This document shows, piece by piece, positions 8,335-22,904 of a stretch of DNA of 64,000 bases. The DNA comes from Denitromonas ohlonensis (GTDB lineage: Bacteria; Pseudomonadota; Gammaproteobacteria; Burkholderiales; Rhodocyclaceae): positions 124,001 to 188,000 of the forward strand of contig NZ_VMNI01000020.1 in NCBI RefSeq assembly GCF_007625205.1. Reading direction: 5' to 3'. Each line of letters starts with the position of its first letter. Position 1 is the stretch's first letter. The notes under the pieces were generated by a model. The model worked only from the letters and a program-made list of their open reading frames with translations, was not told the DNA's origin and did no database searches. Made by a program: the position numbers and the translations under genes.

Positions 8335-9783
8335 ATGGGGCAAAAAGCATTGGTGTGGTTCCGGCGCGATCTGCGTCATTTCGATCACGCGGCCTTGTAT
8401 CACGCGTTGCGTGACTACGAGTCGGTGTTCTGTGTGTTCGTGTTCGACCGCGATATTCTCGATGCGCTCCCCTCGCGCGAGGATCGTCGGGTGGGCTTTA
8501 TTCATGCCGCGCTGGTCGAGCTGGATGCGGCCTTGCGCGCCGCCGGCGGCGGCCTGGTGGTGCGTCACGGCCGGGCTGTCGACGAAGTGCCCCGACTGGC
8601 GGAAGCACTTGGCGCCGACGCGGTGTATGTCAATCGTGACTACGAGCCGCAGGCCATCGCGCGAGACGCGGCCGTGGCGAAAGCCTTGGCGTCAGCGGGG
8701 CGGGCGCTGCACGACTTCAAGGATCAGGTCATCTTCGAGCAGGACGAGATCCTGACCAAGGGCGGCACGCCGTACAGTGTGTTCACGCCGTATCGGCGTG
8801 CATGGCAGGCGGCGCTGACGCCGGATCGACTGCAGTCGTATCCGGTGGGAGATCACCTTGCGGCGTTGCGTCCGCCGCCCGCCGGCGCGGCGCTGCCGAC
8901 ACTGGATGCGATCGGTTTCTCGGCGGGCAATCTGGCCAGCCTGCCGATGCCGACCGGCATGTCAGGCGGCGAAGCCTTGTTCGCCGATTTTCGGGATCGC
9001 ATCGACAGGTATCGAGCGTTGCGCGATTTCCCGGCGCGAAAAGGCGTGTCCTATCTGTCGGCGCACCTGCGCTTCGGTACGGTGTCGATCCGCCAGCTGG
9101 CGAGCTATGCCTCGTTTCAGGGTGGGCAGGGCGCGGAAACCTGGTTGAGTGAGTTGATCTGGCGGGAGTTCTACCAGATGGTGTTGTGGCATCGGCCCGA
9201 GGTGGTCGATCATTGTTACCGGCCGGTTTATGACGCCCTGCAGTGGGACGACTGGCCGGAGGGCTTTGCGGCCTGGTGTGCCGGGCAAACCGGTTACCCG
9301 CTGGTCGATGCGGCGATGCGCCAGCTCAATCAGAGTGGCTACATGCACAACCGGCTGCGCATGATCGCGGCGTCCTTCCTGACCAAGGACCTGGGGATCG
9401 ACTGGCGTGCCGGCGAGCGCTATTTCGCGCAGCAGCTGATCGACTACGATCTGGCGGCAAACAATGGCGGATGGCAGTGGGCGGCGTCGACAGGCTGCGA
9501 TGCGCAGCCGTGGTTTCGCATCTTCAATCCGGTCACGCAGTCGCAAAAATTTGATCCGGCGGGCGCGTTCATCCGGCGCTATGTGCCGGAACTGGCGGCG
9601 GTGCCGGATCGCGACATCCATGCGCCGTGGACGCTGCCGCCCCTGACGCAATCGGCGCTCGGCATCCGGATCGGTGAGACCTATCCGGCACCGATTGTCG
9701 ATCACGCCGAAGCGCGCGCACGAACCCTGGCCCGGTTTCGGGCAGTCACACCGGCCGATAAGGCATTGGCCGACGCATCGTGA
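8335..9783 (+). CDS. phrB: Deoxyribodipyrimidine photo-lyase
   Basis: A 482-residue blue-light-dependent DNA repair enzyme reversing cyclobutane pyrimidine dimers. The N-terminal antenna-binding alpha/beta domain begins WFRRDLRHFDHAAL; the C-terminal FAD-binding helical domain carries LSELIWREFY, the MHNRLRM segment and the FAD-loop signature DYDLAANNGGWQW followed by QPWFRIFNP. This is the class I CPD photolyase layout. A strong AAGGAG lies nine bases before the start. It converges with chpA, its stop lying inside a palindrome (9768-9793). Confidence 0.95.
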   Translation: MGQKALVWFRRDLRHFDHAALYHALRDYESVFCVFVFDRDILDALPSREDRRVGFIHAALVELDAALRAAGGGLVVRHGRAVDEVPRLAEALGADAVYVNRDYEPQAIARDAAVAKALASAGRALHDFKDQVIFEQDEILTKGGTPYSVFTPYRRAWQAALTPDRLQSYPVGDHLAALRPPPAGAALPTLDAIGFSAGNLASLPMPTGMSGGEALFADFRDRIDRYRALRDFPARKGVSYLSAHLRFGTVSIRQLASYASFQGGQGAETWLSELIWREFYQMVLWHRPEVVDHCYRPVYDALQWDDWPEGFAAWCAGQTGYPLVDAAMRQLNQSGYMHNRLRMIAASFLTKDLGIDWRAGERYFAQQLIDYDLAANNGGWQWAASTGCDAQPWFRIFNPVTQSQKFDPAGAFIRRYVPELAAVPDRDIHAPWTLPPLTQSALGIRIGETYPAPIVDHAEARARTLARFRAVTPADKALADAS

Positions 9784-9793
9784 TGCGTCGGCC
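9768..9793. terminator. Palindrome between convergent phrB and chpA, possible bidirectional terminator
   Basis: Twelve perfectly paired bases (GGCCGACGCATC at 9768-9779 and its complement at 9782-9793) with a two-base centre straddle the phrB stop codon and end ten bases from the chpA stop. There is no T-run on either side, so intrinsic termination is uncertain; the position between convergent operons supports a transcript-end role. Confidence 0.45.
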
Positions 9794-9802
9794 TGCGGTG
9801 GG

Positions 9803-15445
<5,643 letters not shown>

Positions 15446-15476
15446 GCGTGCTGCCTCGTGGCGCGGGCGTTCCGGA

Positions 15477-17612
15477 TCAAACCTTGAAGCCGGAAACGGA
15501 CCCTTTCAGTTCGACGGCCAGATCGGCCAGTTCGCCAATGGATACGGCGGTTTGCTTGGTGCCGCGGGTGGTCTGTTCGGTAATGGCCTGGATGCCGCGC
15601 ATCGACTCGGCCACGCGGGTGGCGCTGGCGGCCTGGCGTTGCGTGTCGGTGGAAATCTGTTCAATCAGCGAGGCGGTTTCGGACGACACGCTGCGGATCT
15701 CGACCAGGGCCTGACCGGCAGAGTCGGACAGGGCGGCTCCGGCCACCACGTCGCGGGTGGCGGTTTCCATGGCGGACACCGCGTCCTGCGTGTCGGTCTG
15801 AATGGTCTTCACAATCGCCGAGATCTGCTTCGTGGCTTCGGCCGAGCGTTCGGCCAGCCGCTGCACTTCTTCGGCAACCACGGTAAAGCCGCGGCCGGCT
15901 TCACCGGCGGAGGCGGCCTGAATGGCGGCGTTGAGGGCGAGCACGTTGGTCTGTTCGGTAATGTCCGAAATCAGTTCCACGATTTCGCCAATCTCCTGGG
16001 ACGACTCGCCCAGACGCTTGATGCGCTTGGAGGTTTCCTGGATCTTTTCGCGAATCTCGTTCATGCCCTTGATGGTGTTTTCCACCGCGTCACGGCCTTT
16101 GTTGGCCGAATCGAGCGAGCGGCGCGCCACCTGGGCGGACTGCATGGCGAGTTCGGAGGCTTCGGTCATGGAGCGCGCCATTGACTGCACGGTATCGCCC
16201 ACTTCTTCGAGTTCTTCGGACTGTCGCTGGGCGGCGCTGAGTAGCTCGTTGGAGGTGCGGCGGGCAGCCTCGGTAGCGCTGGTCACGCGGCCGGCAGCGT
16301 CGTTGATTCGGCGCACCAGCACGGCGAGTTCTTCAACCGTGTAGTTCACCGAGTCGGCAATGGCGCCGGTGATGTCTTCGGTCACCGTGGCGCGGATGGT
16401 CAAGTCACCGTCGGCCAGATCGCCCATTTCGTTCATCAGGCGAAGAATGGCTTGCTGGGTCTGGTTCCGCTCGTCTTCGGCAGACTTCTTCTGGCCTTCG
16501 GCTTCGAGCTGTCGGGCGCCGAGGTCGTCACGATACATTTTCACCATGGCGATCAGGGTCAGCACGGCCAGCGCACCAATGACGGCAATGGCCAGCGGCA
16601 GGGTACCGAAACCGCCGTAGTAATCGGCGTAGCTGCTGGTCAGCTGGTTGGCCTGCTCGGACAGCGGGCGGGCGTTGTCGATGATTCGGCGGCCGGCCTG
16701 CTTGGCCTGCACCAGGTACTGAATGTTGCCGAGAATGCCGGAGACCGCGGCCAGACTTTCGTTAGCGACGGTTTCGAGTTCGGCGAGTTTTCCGCGGGTG
16801 GTGCCATCGGGCGTCATCTCTTTGAGCTGACCGAGAATCTCGCGGAAGCTGTTGGTGTCCTTGCCGAGCAGGAAGGCCACTTCGGGGTCGATGGCGTCGG
16901 CCACGAGCAGCGCGTTGGCGTTCTTGGCGATCCGCTGGGTCAGCATCACCAGACGGTTGGCGGTGGCGATTTCGCGGGCGCTGGCGCCGCCTTGCAGCTT
17001 GAGCGCGGCCACTTGCTCGGTGATGTCGAGCAGTAGCGCGTTCTTTTCGTTAATGGTTTCCACCGAGGTGCTGAGCGTGGTGAGGTTCTTCTCTTGCGCC
17101 AGCAGCAACTGGGTGTCTTTGTCGGTCTTGGCCCAGATGGCGGCCAGACTCTCGAGCGGCGCCGCGAACGGGGCAGGGCTGGCCGGCACGGCGCTGTCGG
17201 CTTTGGCCGGGCTGACCTGGCCCCCGGTGGTGACGGCGGCGAGGAGACGGTCGAATTCAGCGCGGCCGTTGCGAAGTTCGGCAAACGCGGCGGCATCCCC
17301 TTGCAGCGAGAGCTGACCGGACTTGGCGGTCTGCTCCGAGAGCATGCGCATTTCACCGGCGGCGAACAGGTAGGACGTGGCGTTGGCCGCCTGTTGCGTC
17401 TGCTGGTAGATCAGGACGCCGAGGGCGATGACGAGCACGAGCAGGACCGCGCCCAGCAAGCGAAGCTGATCGGCGATCGGGCGTTTGCCCAAGATGGCCA
17501 ACCCTGGGCGCGCGGCCGATGCGTTGCCGGCTTTTTGCGAGGCCTCGGACTCCATGATGGTGGGGTCCTGGGCGGCAGCGCCTTTCAGGGAAGAGGTGGT
17601 CGTTGTTGCCAT
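15477..17612 (-). CDS. pilJ: PilJ twitching motility methyl-accepting chemotaxis protein
   Basis: A 711-residue inner-membrane chemoreceptor feeding ChpA. TM1 is near residues 50-70 ([18 protein letters not shown]), a periplasmic PilJ-type four-helix sensor module follows, TM2 is at about 335-357 ([19 protein letters not shown]), then HAMP and the methyl-accepting signalling domain with the hairpin tip around [20 protein letters not shown] and [16 protein letters not shown]. These are textbook MCP motifs. It is 31 bases upstream of chpA. The C-terminus lacks a CheR-binding NWETF-type pentapeptide, and no CheR/CheB gene is found nearby. Confidence 0.95.
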   Translation of the reverse strand: MATTTTSSLKGAAAQDPTIMESEASQKAGNASAARPGLAILGKRPIADQLRLLGAVLLVLVIALGVLIYQQTQQAANATSYLFAAGEMRMLSEQTAKSGQLSLQGDAAAFAELRNGRAEFDRLLAAVTTGGQVSPAKADSAVPASPAPFAAPLESLAAIWAKTDKDTQLLLAQEKNLTTLSTSVETINEKNALLLDITEQVAALKLQGGASAREIATANRLVMLTQRIAKNANALLVADAIDPEVAFLLGKDTNSFREILGQLKEMTPDGTTRGKLAELETVANESLAAVSGILGNIQYLVQAKQAGRRIIDNARPLSEQANQLTSSYADYYGGFGTLPLAIAVIGALAVLTLIAMVKMYRDDLGARQLEAEGQKKSAEDERNQTQQAILRLMNEMGDLADGDLTIRATVTEDITGAIADSVNYTVEELAVLVRRINDAAGRVTSATEAARRTSNELLSAAQRQSEELEEVGDTVQSMARSMTEASELAMQSAQVARRSLDSANKGRDAVENTIKGMNEIREKIQETSKRIKRLGESSQEIGEIVELISDITEQTNVLALNAAIQAASAGEAGRGFTVVAEEVQRLAERSAEATKQISAIVKTIQTDTQDAVSAMETATRDVVAGAALSDSAGQALVEIRSVSSETASLIEQISTDTQRQAASATRVAESMRGIQAITEQTTRGTKQTAVSIGELADLAVELKGSVSGFKV

Positions 17613-17657
17613 GGCGTTCGCTCCGTGTGGATGGGCGAGGTCAGAAAGAAGGCGAAG

Positions 17658-18170
17658 TCAAACTGCGCTTGCTTCGAGGAATTCGGTGTTCGTGAGCAGC
17701 TGCGGGACGTCGATGTGCTTCCAGCGGCGACCGTGCAGATCGTTCACATGGCGAGGAATCCACGCCACGGGGGTTTCCGGTGTGTCACCGGGTTCAAAGT
17801 CTTCGGGGCTGCGCAGGCCGACTGTGTTGCTGACCAGCAAGGCGCAGTTGGCGCCGTGTCGGGCGCCGATCAGGACGAGCCGGGCGGTGCCGGCCAGCGA
17901 GGTGGTGGGGCCGCCGCAGAAGGCTGACAGGTCGATGACCCCGAACAACGTGCCGCGCACATTGGCCAGGCCGCGGAACCACGGCTGGGTGAGCGGGACG
18001 CTCGCCAGCGGCGGGACGGACAGGATTTCGCCCGCGTCAGCCAGGTCAACCAGCCATTGTTCGCCGCCGGCGGTCAGGCCCAGCAGGTCGCGCCGCGGCG
18101 CCGATTGTGCATCGGCGAGGCGTCGGACAAGGCTTTCCTGAAATTCTCTGAGGCTGATGCGCTTGGCCAT
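17658..18170 (-). CDS. pilI: PilI CheW-like chemotaxis adaptor
   Basis: A 170-residue CheW-domain protein coupling PilJ to ChpA. The CheW fold is visible as strands including GGEQWLVDLADAGEIL, the VPLTQPWFRGLANVRG loop typical of CheW, and GVIDLSAFCGG. It lies between pilH (10 bases) and pilJ (45 bases). The N-terminal RISLREFQESLVRRL helix is typical of PilI homologues. Confidence 0.92.
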   Translation of the reverse strand: MAKRISLREFQESLVRRLADAQSAPRRDLLGLTAGGEQWLVDLADAGEILSVPPLASVPLTQPWFRGLANVRGTLFGVIDLSAFCGGPTTSLAGTARLVLIGARHGANCALLVSNTVGLRSPEDFEPGDTPETPVAWIPRHVNDLHGRRWKHIDVPQLLTNTEFLEASAV

Positions 18171-18180
18171 GCGGGGCGGC

Positions 18181-18546
18181 TCAGCCGATGGCCTTGATGC
18201 GGGCCAGCAACTCGGTGTGGTCGACCGGTTTGACGAGGTAGTCGTAGGCGCCCTGACGCATGCCCCAGATCTTGTCGGTTTCCTGACCCTTGGTAGTGCA
18301 GATGATGACCGGAATGGAACGCGTGGCTTCGTCGCGCGAAATGGTGCGCGTGGCCTGGTAGCCGTTCATGCCCGGCATGACCACATCCATCAGGATCAGG
18401 TCGGGCAGTTCGCTCTTGCTCTTGGCAATGCCTTCTTCGCCGGTTTCGGCGGTGATGACCTGGTACCCGTTCTTGGTCAGCGCTTCGCTCAGTGCGTAAC
18501 GCTCCGTCGGGGAGTCGTCGACGATGAGAATTTTCTTGATCGGCAT
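18181..18546 (-). CDS. pilH: PilH-type CheY-like response regulator
   Basis: A 121-residue single-domain receiver. The acidic pocket is IVDDS (Asp10, Asp11), the phosphoacceptor is in LILMDVVMPGMNG (about residue 54), and the conserved threonine/lysine pair is in ICTTKGQ and YLVKPVDH. In Pseudomonas PilH opposes PilG and regulates retraction and phosphate flux from ChpA. It lies 11 bases after pilG. Confidence 0.93.
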   Translation of the reverse strand: MPIKKILIVDDSPTERYALSEALTKNGYQVITAETGEEGIAKSKSELPDLILMDVVMPGMNGYQATRTISRDEATRSIPVIICTTKGQETDKIWGMRQGAYDYLVKPVDHTELLARIKAIG

Positions 18547-18557
18547 GGAAGTTCAAC

Positions 18558-18953
18558 TCACTCGGTGGATTGGAGGGGCGTGCCATGCGTGGCTACGGCC
18601 CGCAGCAGACTGTCCTTGGTAAAAGGTTTGGTCAGGTATTCGTCGGAGCCGACCATACGGCCGCGCGCCCGGTCGAACAGGCCGTCCTTGGAGGACAGCA
18701 TGATGACCGGGGTCTTGGTGAGGCGGGCGTTTTTCTTGATCAGGGCGCAGGTCTGATAGCCGTCGAGGCGCGGCATCATGATGTCGACAAAAATGACATC
18801 GGGTCGGTGGTCGGCAATCTTCGCGAGGGCGTCGAAACCGTCTTCGGCGAGCACCACCTGGCAGCCCGCCTGCGCGAGAAAAATCTCAGCACTGCGTCGA
18901 ATGGTGTTGCTGTCGTCAATCACCATTACTTTCAGTCCGGTCAGATCAACCAT
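18558..18953 (-). CDS. pilG: PilG-type CheY-like response regulator
   Basis: A 131-residue receiver with VIDDSNTIRRSAE (acidic pair about residues 14-15), phosphoacceptor in VIFVDIMMPRLDG, and lysine in YLTKPFTKDSLL. PilG is the output regulator that promotes pilus extension in the Pil-Chp system. The ATG at 18953 is chosen over an upstream GTG (18959) because AGGGTGA lies at good spacing. It heads the pilGHIJ-chpA operon; a FliA-like promoter candidate is about 55 bases upstream. Confidence 0.93.
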   Translation of the reverse strand: MVDLTGLKVMVIDDSNTIRRSAEIFLAQAGCQVVLAEDGFDALAKIADHRPDVIFVDIMMPRLDGYQTCALIKKNARLTKTPVIMLSSKDGLFDRARGRMVGSDEYLTKPFTKDSLLRAVATHGTPLQSTE

Positions 18954-19016
18954 AGTCACCCTGCGTATCGGTTTGCGCTGCTCATGGAGCGCTGCACGAA
19001 GTCTTGTCGTGTATCA

Positions 19017-19043
19017 CTATCGGACAATCATTTCGCATCTTGA
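19017..19043 (-). promoter_or_regulatory. Candidate FliA (sigma-28)-like promoter before pilG
   Basis: On the minus strand TCAAGATG and TCCGATAG are separated by exactly 11 bases, resembling the E. coli FliA consensus TAAAGTTT-N11-GCCGATAA (5/8 and 6/8 matches). The element lies in the gap between rubredoxin and pilG, about 60 bases before the pilG start. The match is imperfect, so this is a hypothesis. Confidence 0.3.
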
Positions 19044-19051
19044 GCGAAAGT

Positions 19052-19231
19052 TTAGATTTCGACCATTTCGAAATCTTCCTTGCGCGCTTCGCACTCGGGG
19101 CAATTCCAGTTCGGGGGAATGTCTTCCCAGCGTGTTCCGGGCGCAATGCCTTCGTCTGGGAGTCCGGCGGCTTCATCGTAAATAAAGCCACAGATCAGGC
19201 ACATGTAGGTCTTGAAATCAGTCTCGAGCAT
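19052..19231 (-). CDS. rubA: Rubredoxin
   Basis: A 59-residue iron-sulfur electron carrier with one FeS4 centre. The two ligand pairs are CLIC (Cys11, Cys14) and CPEC (Cys44, Cys47), and the aromatic core includes the Y-D and W segments typical of rubredoxins. The ATG at 19231 gives the normal family length; an internal ATG at 19204 would delete the first nine residues. It is immediately upstream of pilG on the same strand and divergent from thiD. A rubredoxin beside pilGH and thiD/thiE/hemL recurs in related betaproteobacteria (recalled, not checked). Confidence 0.94.
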   Translation of the reverse strand: MLETDFKTYMCLICGFIYDEAAGLPDEGIAPGTRWEDIPPNWNCPECEARKEDFEMVEI

Positions 19232-19372
19232 CGGTGTTCGCGTCTGCCTCGTCCGAGTCGTCCTGCTCCGCCAGCGGGGGGCGCCGGCGGAAAAGGAAGC
19301 TCGTGTCTCGTGTGTGTTCTTGTCCCGATTCCGCGGTAACGGCTCGCTCACGCTGAGATGGGCGCGGGATGC

Positions 19373-19378
19373 TAAAAT
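19373..19378 (+). promoter_or_regulatory. Possible -10 box before thiD-like gene
   Basis: TAAAAT at 19373-19378 lies 74 bases before the thiD-like start in the divergent gap with rubredoxin. No convincing -35 box is seen. The leader holds no recognisable TPP riboswitch motif. Confidence 0.25.
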
Positions 19379-19452
19379 TTGCGGCATCTTACCGTATTTT
19401 GCTGCGCATGCCAGTGCGCGGCGGTCCGCCCGGCTCGAGGCGGGAGACATCA

Positions 19453-20247
19453 ATGCGTCATGTTGCTGCTGTTCTAGTTGTCGGCCCGGCCGACCCGACC
19501 TCCGCTGCCGGCGTGACTGCCGATGTCCTGACCATCGCGTCGCAGGGGGCCTATCCGCTGAGTGTCGTTTCGGAAATGTGCCTGCGTGACACCGCGCAAT
19601 TCGACGCGCGCATCGCGCTTGACCCCGAGCTCGTGCTTGAGCAGGCGCGGATGATTCTCGAAGACGCGCCGGTTGCCGCGATCAAGCTGACCTTGCCAGG
19701 CTCGGTTGATATGGTGGTGGCGCTGGCCGGGCTGGTGTCTGACTACGGGAACGTGCCGCTCGTGATCGAGGCGCCGTCGTTGATTCTGAACGAAGATGAC
19801 ACCGACGACTCCCCCTTGTCTGCTGCGATCGAACTCTTGTTGCCGCAGGCGGCTGTGCTGGTGGGTGATGTCGCCGTGTGCCGTCGCCTGGTGAGCTCGG
19901 CGTTTGAGGGGGACGAGTCGCAGTTGAGCGTCGAAGACCTCGGTGCCGCCTTGTGTGCGACGGGTGCGGACCATGTGTTGTTGCTCGGCGGTGCTGCCGG
20001 CGTGCAGGTGGTGCACGTTTTGCATGGGTCGTCGGGTGTGGTTCGTCGTGATGTGTTCGAGCGCGCTTCGGTGCCGGTGCTGGGCCTGGCCAGTTCCGTG
20101 TCGGCGGCGCTGGCGGCCGGCCTGGCCGAGGGGCAGGGTGTCCCCGCTGCCGTGCAGGCAGCGCTGCGTTGTGCGCATGCCGCCGAAGGCCGACACTTCC
20201 GCCTGGGCATGGGCACTGCGGTGCCTGGTCGCGGGACGCGCAAATGA
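19453..20247 (+). CDS. ThiD-like (hydroxymethylpyrimidine kinase family) protein, probably degenerate
   Basis: A 264-residue protein with ribokinase-like ThiD architecture: the N-terminal [20 protein letters not shown] aligns with the ThiD substrate strand, and the C-terminal [11 protein letters not shown] aligns with the helix after the ATP anion hole. However, the hallmark GTGCT anion-hole motif is replaced by GLASS, the N-x-x-E Mg-ATP motif reads GDVAV, and the K-S-G substrate motif is absent. Kinase activity is therefore doubtful. The gene overlaps thiE by four bases (ATGA), so a thiamine-pathway role, perhaps as a regulatory or scaffolding pseudoenzyme, is inferred. GGGAGA precedes the ATG at 19453. 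Confidence 0.75.
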   Translation: MRHVAAVLVVGPADPTSAAGVTADVLTIASQGAYPLSVVSEMCLRDTAQFDARIALDPELVLEQARMILEDAPVAAIKLTLPGSVDMVVALAGLVSDYGNVPLVIEAPSLILNEDDTDDSPLSAAIELLLPQAAVLVGDVAVCRRLVSSAFEGDESQLSVEDLGAALCATGADHVLLLGGAAGVQVVHVLHGSSGVVRRDVFERASVPVLGLASSVSAALAAGLAEGQGVPAAVQAALRCAHAAEGRHFRLGMGTAVPGRGTRK

Positions 20248-20897
20248 GCGTCGCGACACCCCCGATGCGCGGCCTGTATCTGGTGACCCCCGACTGGGAC
20301 GACAGCGCGCGCCTCTTCAGCGCGGTTGACGCCGCGTTGGCGGGGCAGCCGGCTCTGCTGCAATACCGCAACAAGTCGACGGACGCCGCCCGGCGGCTGA
20401 ACGAGGCCTCGCGGCTCGCTGCACTTTGCCGGCGCGCGGGTGTGCCCTTCATCGTCAACGACGATCTCGAACTGGCGCTGCGTGTCGAGGCCGACGGCGT
20501 GCATCTTGGCCGGGACGACGGCGCGCTCGAGAGGGCGCGCGAATGCCTGGGCGCCGACCGGATGCTCGGCGTGACCTGCTACAACGATGTGGCGCGGGCG
20601 GAGGCCGCCGAGGTGCTCGGCGCCGATTATGTGGCCTTTGGCGCCATGTTTCCGTCGCCAAGCAAACCGCAGGCGGTGGTCGCCACGCCGGCCGTGCTGT
20701 CGCTGGCGCGCCAGCGTTGCGCGGTGCCGGTCGCGGCCATCGGTGGCATCACGCTGGAGAACGCCGCGCCGCTGGTCGCAGCGGGTGCGGACTTGCTTGC
20801 GGTGATCAGTGATGTTTTCATGGCGGCCGATGTGGCCGCGCGCGCGGCGGCGTATGGCGCCCTGTTTGATGGTGCGACACCGCCCGCCAGGCCCTGA
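20244..20897 (+). CDS. thiE: Thiamine-phosphate synthase
   Basis: A 217-residue TIM-barrel enzyme joining HMP-pyrophosphate and thiazole phosphate to thiamine phosphate. Recognisable blocks are LLQYRNK (pyrophosphate and pyrimidine contacts), FIVNDD, DGVHLGRDD, GVTCYN, DYVAFGAMFPSPSKP and AIGGI near the C-terminal phosphate-binding loop. Its start overlaps the stop of the ThiD-like gene (ATGA), indicating translational coupling. hemL follows 42 bases later. Confidence 0.95.
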   Translation: MSVATPPMRGLYLVTPDWDDSARLFSAVDAALAGQPALLQYRNKSTDAARRLNEASRLAALCRRAGVPFIVNDDLELALRVEADGVHLGRDDGALERARECLGADRMLGVTCYNDVARAEAAEVLGADYVAFGAMFPSPSKPQAVVATPAVLSLARQRCAVPVAAIGGITLENAAPLVAAGADLLAVISDVFMAADVAARAAAYGALFDGATPPARP

Positions 20898-20939
20898 CCG
20901 CGAACTGCGGATTCAAGAACACCTTATCTGGAAGAACTC

Positions 20940-22223
20940 ATGAGCCGAAACGAAACCTTGTTCAATCGCGCCCAAACCGTGATCCCCGGCGGCGTTAATT
21001 CTCCGGTGCGCGCCTTCGGGTCGGTCGGCGGCTTCCCGCGCTTCATCGCGCGGGCCGAAGGCTCACGCATGTGGGATGCCGACGGCGCGGCCTATATCGA
21101 CTATGTTGGCTCCTGGGGCCCGGCCATCGCCGGTCACGCCCACCCGGCCATCGTCGAGGCGGTGCGCGAGGCGGCGCTGAAGGGCTTGTCCTTTGGCGCG
21201 CCGACCGAGGCGGAAGTGGAGATTGCCGAGGAGCTGTGTGCGCATCTGCCCAGCCTCGACATGGTGCGCCTGGTCAGCTCCGGCACCGAGGCAACGATGA
21301 GCGCCATTCGTCTGGCGCGTGGTTTTACCGGCCGCGACACCATCATCAAGTTCGAAGGCTGCTACCACGGCCACGCCGACTGCCTGCTGGTCAAGGCCGG
21401 CTCCGGTCTGCTGACCTTTGGCAACCCGTCCTCCGGTGGCGTGCCCGAGGACTTCGCCAAGCACACCCTGGTGCTCGACTACAACAACCCCGAGCAGCTC
21501 GAAGAAACCTTCCGCGCCAAGGGCGACAGCATCGCCGCGGTTATCGTCGAGCCCTTCGCCGGCAACATGAACCTGATCCGCCCGAGCGACCGCTTCCTGC
21601 ATCTGCTGCGCCAGCTGTGCTCCGCGCATGGCACCGTGCTGATTTTTGACGAAGTGATGACCGGTCTGCGCGTTGGCCCGCAAGGTGTGCAAGGTCTGGT
21701 CGGCATCACGCCGGACCTCACCACCCTGGGCAAAGTCATCGGTGGCGGCATGCCGGTGGGTGCCTTTGGTGGCCGTCGCGACATCATGGAAAAGATCGCG
21801 CCGCTCGGTTCGGTGTATCAGGCCGGCACACTGTCTGGCAGTCCGGTGGCCGTCGCTGCCGGACTGGCGTCGCTCAAATTGATCCAGGCGCCGGGCTTTT
21901 ACGAAGCGCTCGAAGCGCGCACCGTGCAACTGGTCGAGGGCCTGCAGGCTGCTGCCAAACGCCACGGCGTCACTTTCTGCGCCCAATCCTTCGGTGGCAT
22001 GTTCGGACTGTATTTCGCCGACGCGTTGCCGCAGTCCTTTGCTGACGTGATGGCCTCTGATCGCAACCGCTTCAACCAGTTCTTCCATGCCATGCTCGAC
22101 GCGGGCCATTACTTTGCGCCCTCGGCCTTCGAAGCCGGCTTTGTCTCGGCCGCCCATACCGAGGTGGACATTGACGCTACCATCGCGGCAGCGGATCGGG
22201 TGTTTGCCGGCATGGCGGCGTAA
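20940..22223 (+). CDS. hemL: Glutamate-1-semialdehyde 2,1-aminomutase
   Basis: A 427-residue PLP enzyme making 5-aminolevulinate from glutamate semialdehyde, the C5 route to haem. It starts [25 protein letters not shown], as is typical. The PLP phosphate region [15 protein letters not shown], the CYHGHAD motif and the catalytic lysine in [17 protein letters not shown] (about residue 264) are all present. GGAAGAAC precedes the start. C5-pathway haem synthesis is normal for betaproteobacteria. It is probably co-transcribed with thiE. Confidence 0.96.
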   Translation: MSRNETLFNRAQTVIPGGVNSPVRAFGSVGGFPRFIARAEGSRMWDADGAAYIDYVGSWGPAIAGHAHPAIVEAVREAALKGLSFGAPTEAEVEIAEELCAHLPSLDMVRLVSSGTEATMSAIRLARGFTGRDTIIKFEGCYHGHADCLLVKAGSGLLTFGNPSSGGVPEDFAKHTLVLDYNNPEQLEETFRAKGDSIAAVIVEPFAGNMNLIRPSDRFLHLLRQLCSAHGTVLIFDEVMTGLRVGPQGVQGLVGITPDLTTLGKVIGGGMPVGAFGGRRDIMEKIAPLGSVYQAGTLSGSPVAVAAGLASLKLIQAPGFYEALEARTVQLVEGLQAAAKRHGVTFCAQSFGGMFGLYFADALPQSFADVMASDRNRFNQFFHAMLDAGHYFAPSAFEAGFVSAAHTEVDIDATIAAADRVFAGMAA

Positions 22224-22228
22224 AAGCC

Positions 22229-22255
22229 TTGATAAAAGAACGATCGTTCTATAGT
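22229..22255 (+). promoter_or_regulatory. tetR promoter with embedded palindromic operator
   Basis: TTGATA (22229-22234) and TATAGT (22250-22255) resemble -35 and -10 boxes with a short 15-base spacer. The spacer contains a perfect 14-bp palindrome, AGAACGATCGTTCT (22237-22250), the size and symmetry expected for a TetR-family operator, so autorepression by promoter occlusion is likely. The predicted start near 22262 is two bases before the ATG at 22264, implying a leaderless or nearly leaderless mRNA. Confidence 0.6.
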
Positions 22256-22263
22256 GTGAGCGC

Positions 22264-22869
22264 ATGAACAAAGGCGAACGTACCCGACAAACCATCCTCG
22301 ATGCGGCAGTGGCCATGGCTTGCGAAGCAGGCTTCGAGTCGCTGTCGATCGGGGCGCTGGCTGATCGGGTCGGCATGTCGAAGAGCGGACTGTTCGCCCA
22401 CTTCGGCTCACGCGAAGACTTGCAGATCGCCGCCATCGAGGCGGCGGCCGCACGCTTTACCGAGCTGGTCTTCCTGCCGGCGCTCAAGGCACCACGCGGG
22501 GTGCCGCGTCTCGACGCCTTGCTCGGCAACTGGCTGACCTGGGTCGACCGGGGCGGCTGGGGCGGCGGTTGCCCCTTGCAATCGGCCGCGCTGGAATTCG
22601 ATGACAAGCCCGGCCCGGTGCGCGACGTGGTGATTGCCCATTATCGGCAGCTGGAACGAGAGCTCACGCGCACCGTGCGCCTGGCGGTGGAGCAGGGCGA
22701 GTTCCGTGCCGATCTCGATCTGAGTCAGTTCGTGTTCGACATGCTGGGCATTGTTTTCGTTACCTACTACCGGCGACGCCTGCTCTCCGATGCGAACACG
22801 CGCGCCATGGCGCTGCGCAGCTTCAACGACCTGATTTCACGTAGCCGGACGATACCGGCAACCCACTGA
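22264..22869 (+). CDS. TetR/AcrR family transcriptional regulator
   Basis: A 201-residue repressor. The N-terminal HTH is typical (RTRQTILDAAVAMACEAGF, then LADRVGMSKSGLFAHFGSRE, about residues 6-57); the C-terminal ligand domain has the WVDRGGWGGGCPL block seen in one AcrR-like subfamily. No Shine-Dalgarno sequence precedes the ATG, matching a predicted leaderless transcript. An AGAACGATCGTTCT operator overlaps its own promoter. It is followed 36 bases later by an alpha/beta hydrolase, the probable regulated partner. The ligand is unknown. Confidence 0.92.
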   Translation: MNKGERTRQTILDAAVAMACEAGFESLSIGALADRVGMSKSGLFAHFGSREDLQIAAIEAAAARFTELVFLPALKAPRGVPRLDALLGNWLTWVDRGGWGGGCPLQSAALEFDDKPGPVRDVVIAHYRQLERELTRTVRLAVEQGEFRADLDLSQFVFDMLGIVFVTYYRRRLLSDANTRAMALRSFNDLISRSRTIPATH

Positions 22870-22904
22870 TCCCGTCCGGGATAGGCGATCTGACAGAGAG
22901 AGGC

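Noticed and set aside
19232-19452. A possible TPP riboswitch upstream of the ThiD-like gene
   Set aside because: The leader lacks the conserved CTGAGA and related THI-box motifs.
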